From assembly GCA_030824295.1 (NCBI GenBank), contig JAVBYA010000124.1, positions 1-7,212 of the forward strand: a DNA stretch of 7,212 nucleotides. Reading direction: 5' to 3'. Source of the stretch: Bacteroidota bacterium. Its GTDB lineage: Bacteria; Bacteroidota; Ignavibacteria; UBA10030; UBA8401. Position numbers and translations under genes: made by a program. The notes under the pieces were generated by a model. That model was not told the origin of the DNA, searched no databases, and worked only from the letters and a program-made list of their open reading frames with translations. How positions within the stretch are numbered: the stretch's first letter is position 1; each line of letters starts with the position of its first letter. Of this stretch, positions 6,575 through 7,212 are shown piece by piece.

Positions 6575-6605
6575 AAAAAAAAAGCGTCCACAACAGCGGA
6601 CGCTT
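6575..6605 (-). terminator. Rho-independent terminator of the rplU-rpmA transcript
   Basis: Read on the minus strand, AAGCGTCC (6605-6598) pairs perfectly over 8 bp with GGACGCTT (6589-6582) around an 8-base loop, and the stem runs into nine consecutive T (6583-6575). It lies 32 bases after the rpmA stop and before mdh, so it separates the ribosomal-protein transcript from the mdh transcript. Confidence 0.92.
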
Positions 6606-6637
6606 GGTATACCATTCTTCAATGTTCCCGCAGGGGG

Positions 6638-6892
6638 TTACTGCGTGATGATCGAGACAGCCTGACGGGTCTTGCTGATCATATGGAACTTCACGCGTCC
6701 GGTCTTCAGTGCGAAGAGGGTATCGTCGCCGCCGCGGCCGACATTATCGCCCGGGTGGAACTTCGTACCGCGCTGCCGCACCAGGATCTCGCCCGCATTG
6801 ACCAATTCTCCGCCGAAACGCTTCACACCAAGACGCTGGGCATTACTGTCGCGCCCGTTCTTAGTACTTCCGGCCCCTTTTTTATGTGCCAT
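6638..6892 (-). CDS. rpmA: 50S ribosomal protein bL27
   Basis: This complete 84-aa protein has the classic bL27 start MAHKKGAGSTKNGRDSN and then RLGVKRFGGELVNAGEILVRQRGTKFHPG, the beta-sandwich body of the family. The flexible basic N-terminus of bL27 reaches into the peptidyl-transferase centre near the tRNA acceptor ends. There is no N-terminal pre-extension of the kind that Firmicutes remove by proteolysis. GAGGAG at 6901-6906 lies 8 nt before the ATG. The gene follows rplU after 26 bp, the standard rplU-rpmA order, and is the last gene before a strong terminator. Confidence 0.99.
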   Translation of the reverse strand: MAHKKGAGSTKNGRDSNAQRLGVKRFGGELVNAGEILVRQRGTKFHPGDNVGRGGDDTLFALKTGRVKFHMISKTRQAVSIITQ

Positions 6893-6918
6893 GGTTCAAA
6901 CTCCTCTAAATCGTAGAC

Positions 6919-7212
6919 TTAATTGATTGACGTGATTTCGATCTGCGTGTACTGCTGACGGTGACCCCGTTTCACGCGATACCCTTTGCGGCGTTTCTTC
7001 TTGAACACGATCACTTTATCGTCCTTGCTGTGTGCAAGTACTTTCGCCACGACCGAAGCGCCCTTCACGACCGGGTTACCGACCGTGACCTTCTTGTCGT
7101 CCGCGCGAAGCAGCACTTTATCGAACGTCACGACACTGTCCACAGCACTATCGAGTTTCGACACATACAGCTTTTCTGCCGGATTCACTCTGTATTGCTG
7201 TCCTGCAATTTC
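6919..7212 (-). CDS. rplU: 50S ribosomal protein bL21 (5' end outside the window)
   Basis: The minus-strand frame is open to the right edge and gives 97 residues, starting EIAGQQYRVNPAEKLYVSKLD. bL21 normally begins about five residues earlier (M-x-A-I-V before EIAGQQY), so only the start codon and a few residues are missing. The GTG at 7186-7188 is the Val of YRVNP and not a start. The C-terminal part carries the expected basic KKKRRKGYRVKRGHRQQYTQIEI segment that binds 23S rRNA, and the protein ends normally in TSIN. It is co-transcribed with rpmA, 26 bp downstream. Confidence 0.97.
   Translation of the reverse strand, partial: EIAGQQYRVNPAEKLYVSKLDSAVDSVVTFDKVLLRADDKKVTVGNPVVKGASVVAKVLAHSKDDKVIVFKKKRRKGYRVKRGHRQQYTQIEITSIN

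Noticed and set aside
6919..7188. bL21 starting at the GTG at 7188
   Set aside because: The upstream codons to the window edge encode EIAGQQYR, the conserved bL21 N-terminal region, so the real start is outside the window.

Overview
The window is bacterial chromosomal DNA of roughly 55 % GC and is densely coded. Its genes are housekeeping and cell-envelope genes. The S46-family dipeptidyl-peptidase, the Chlorobi-like malate dehydrogenase and the two signal-peptide/outer-envelope proteins point to a Gram-negative member of the Bacteroidota/Chlorobiota/Ignavibacteriota (FCB) assemblage. Clear Shine-Dalgarno sites (GAGGAG, AAGGAG) precede rpmA, mdh and the peptidase gene. This is unlike typical Bacteroidia, which mostly lack them, and fits a Chlorobi/Ignavibacteria-side lineage better. 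The placement is inference from protein resemblance, not a database result.

Layout, left to right. (1) 1-651 (+) is the C-terminal 216 residues of an Aas-type acyl-ACP synthetase/acyltransferase whose 5' part lies outside the window. (2) 653-2074 (-) is a polytopic GT-C-like membrane protein, convergent with the first gene and only 1 bp from its stop. (3) 2075-2165 is a 91-bp divergent intergenic region with a perfect 15-bp inverted repeat. (4) 2166-4289 (+) is a secreted or periplasmic DPP11-type dipeptidyl-peptidase with an intact catalytic triad and the Arg that marks acidic-residue preference. (5) 4290-4567 is non-coding and holds a small hairpin, a striking 13-bp-plus-5-bp two-part hairpin that is probably a terminator, and an AT-rich patch. 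(6) 4568-5569 (-) is an unrecognised exported protein with two Sm/SH3-like repeats and a predicted small outer-membrane beta-barrel. (7) 5580-6503 (-) is malate dehydrogenase, 10 bp upstream of gene 6 and probably co-transcribed with it. (8) 6582-6605 is a strong rho-independent terminator on the minus strand. (9) 6638-6892 and 6919-7212 (-) are rpmA (bL27) and the 5'-truncated rplU (bL21).

Functionally, the right-hand half is one minus-strand series: rplU-rpmA, terminator, then mdh with the envelope protein. The left part carries lipid recycling, a membrane glycosyltransferase-like gene and a peptide-degrading exo-enzyme, which suits an amino-acid/peptide-using organism. I see no mobile element, CRISPR array, tRNA, rRNA or defence system, and no convincing novel multi-gene system. 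The most interesting items are the two-repeat plus barrel envelope protein and the palindrome that overlaps the translation start signal of the GT-C gene.
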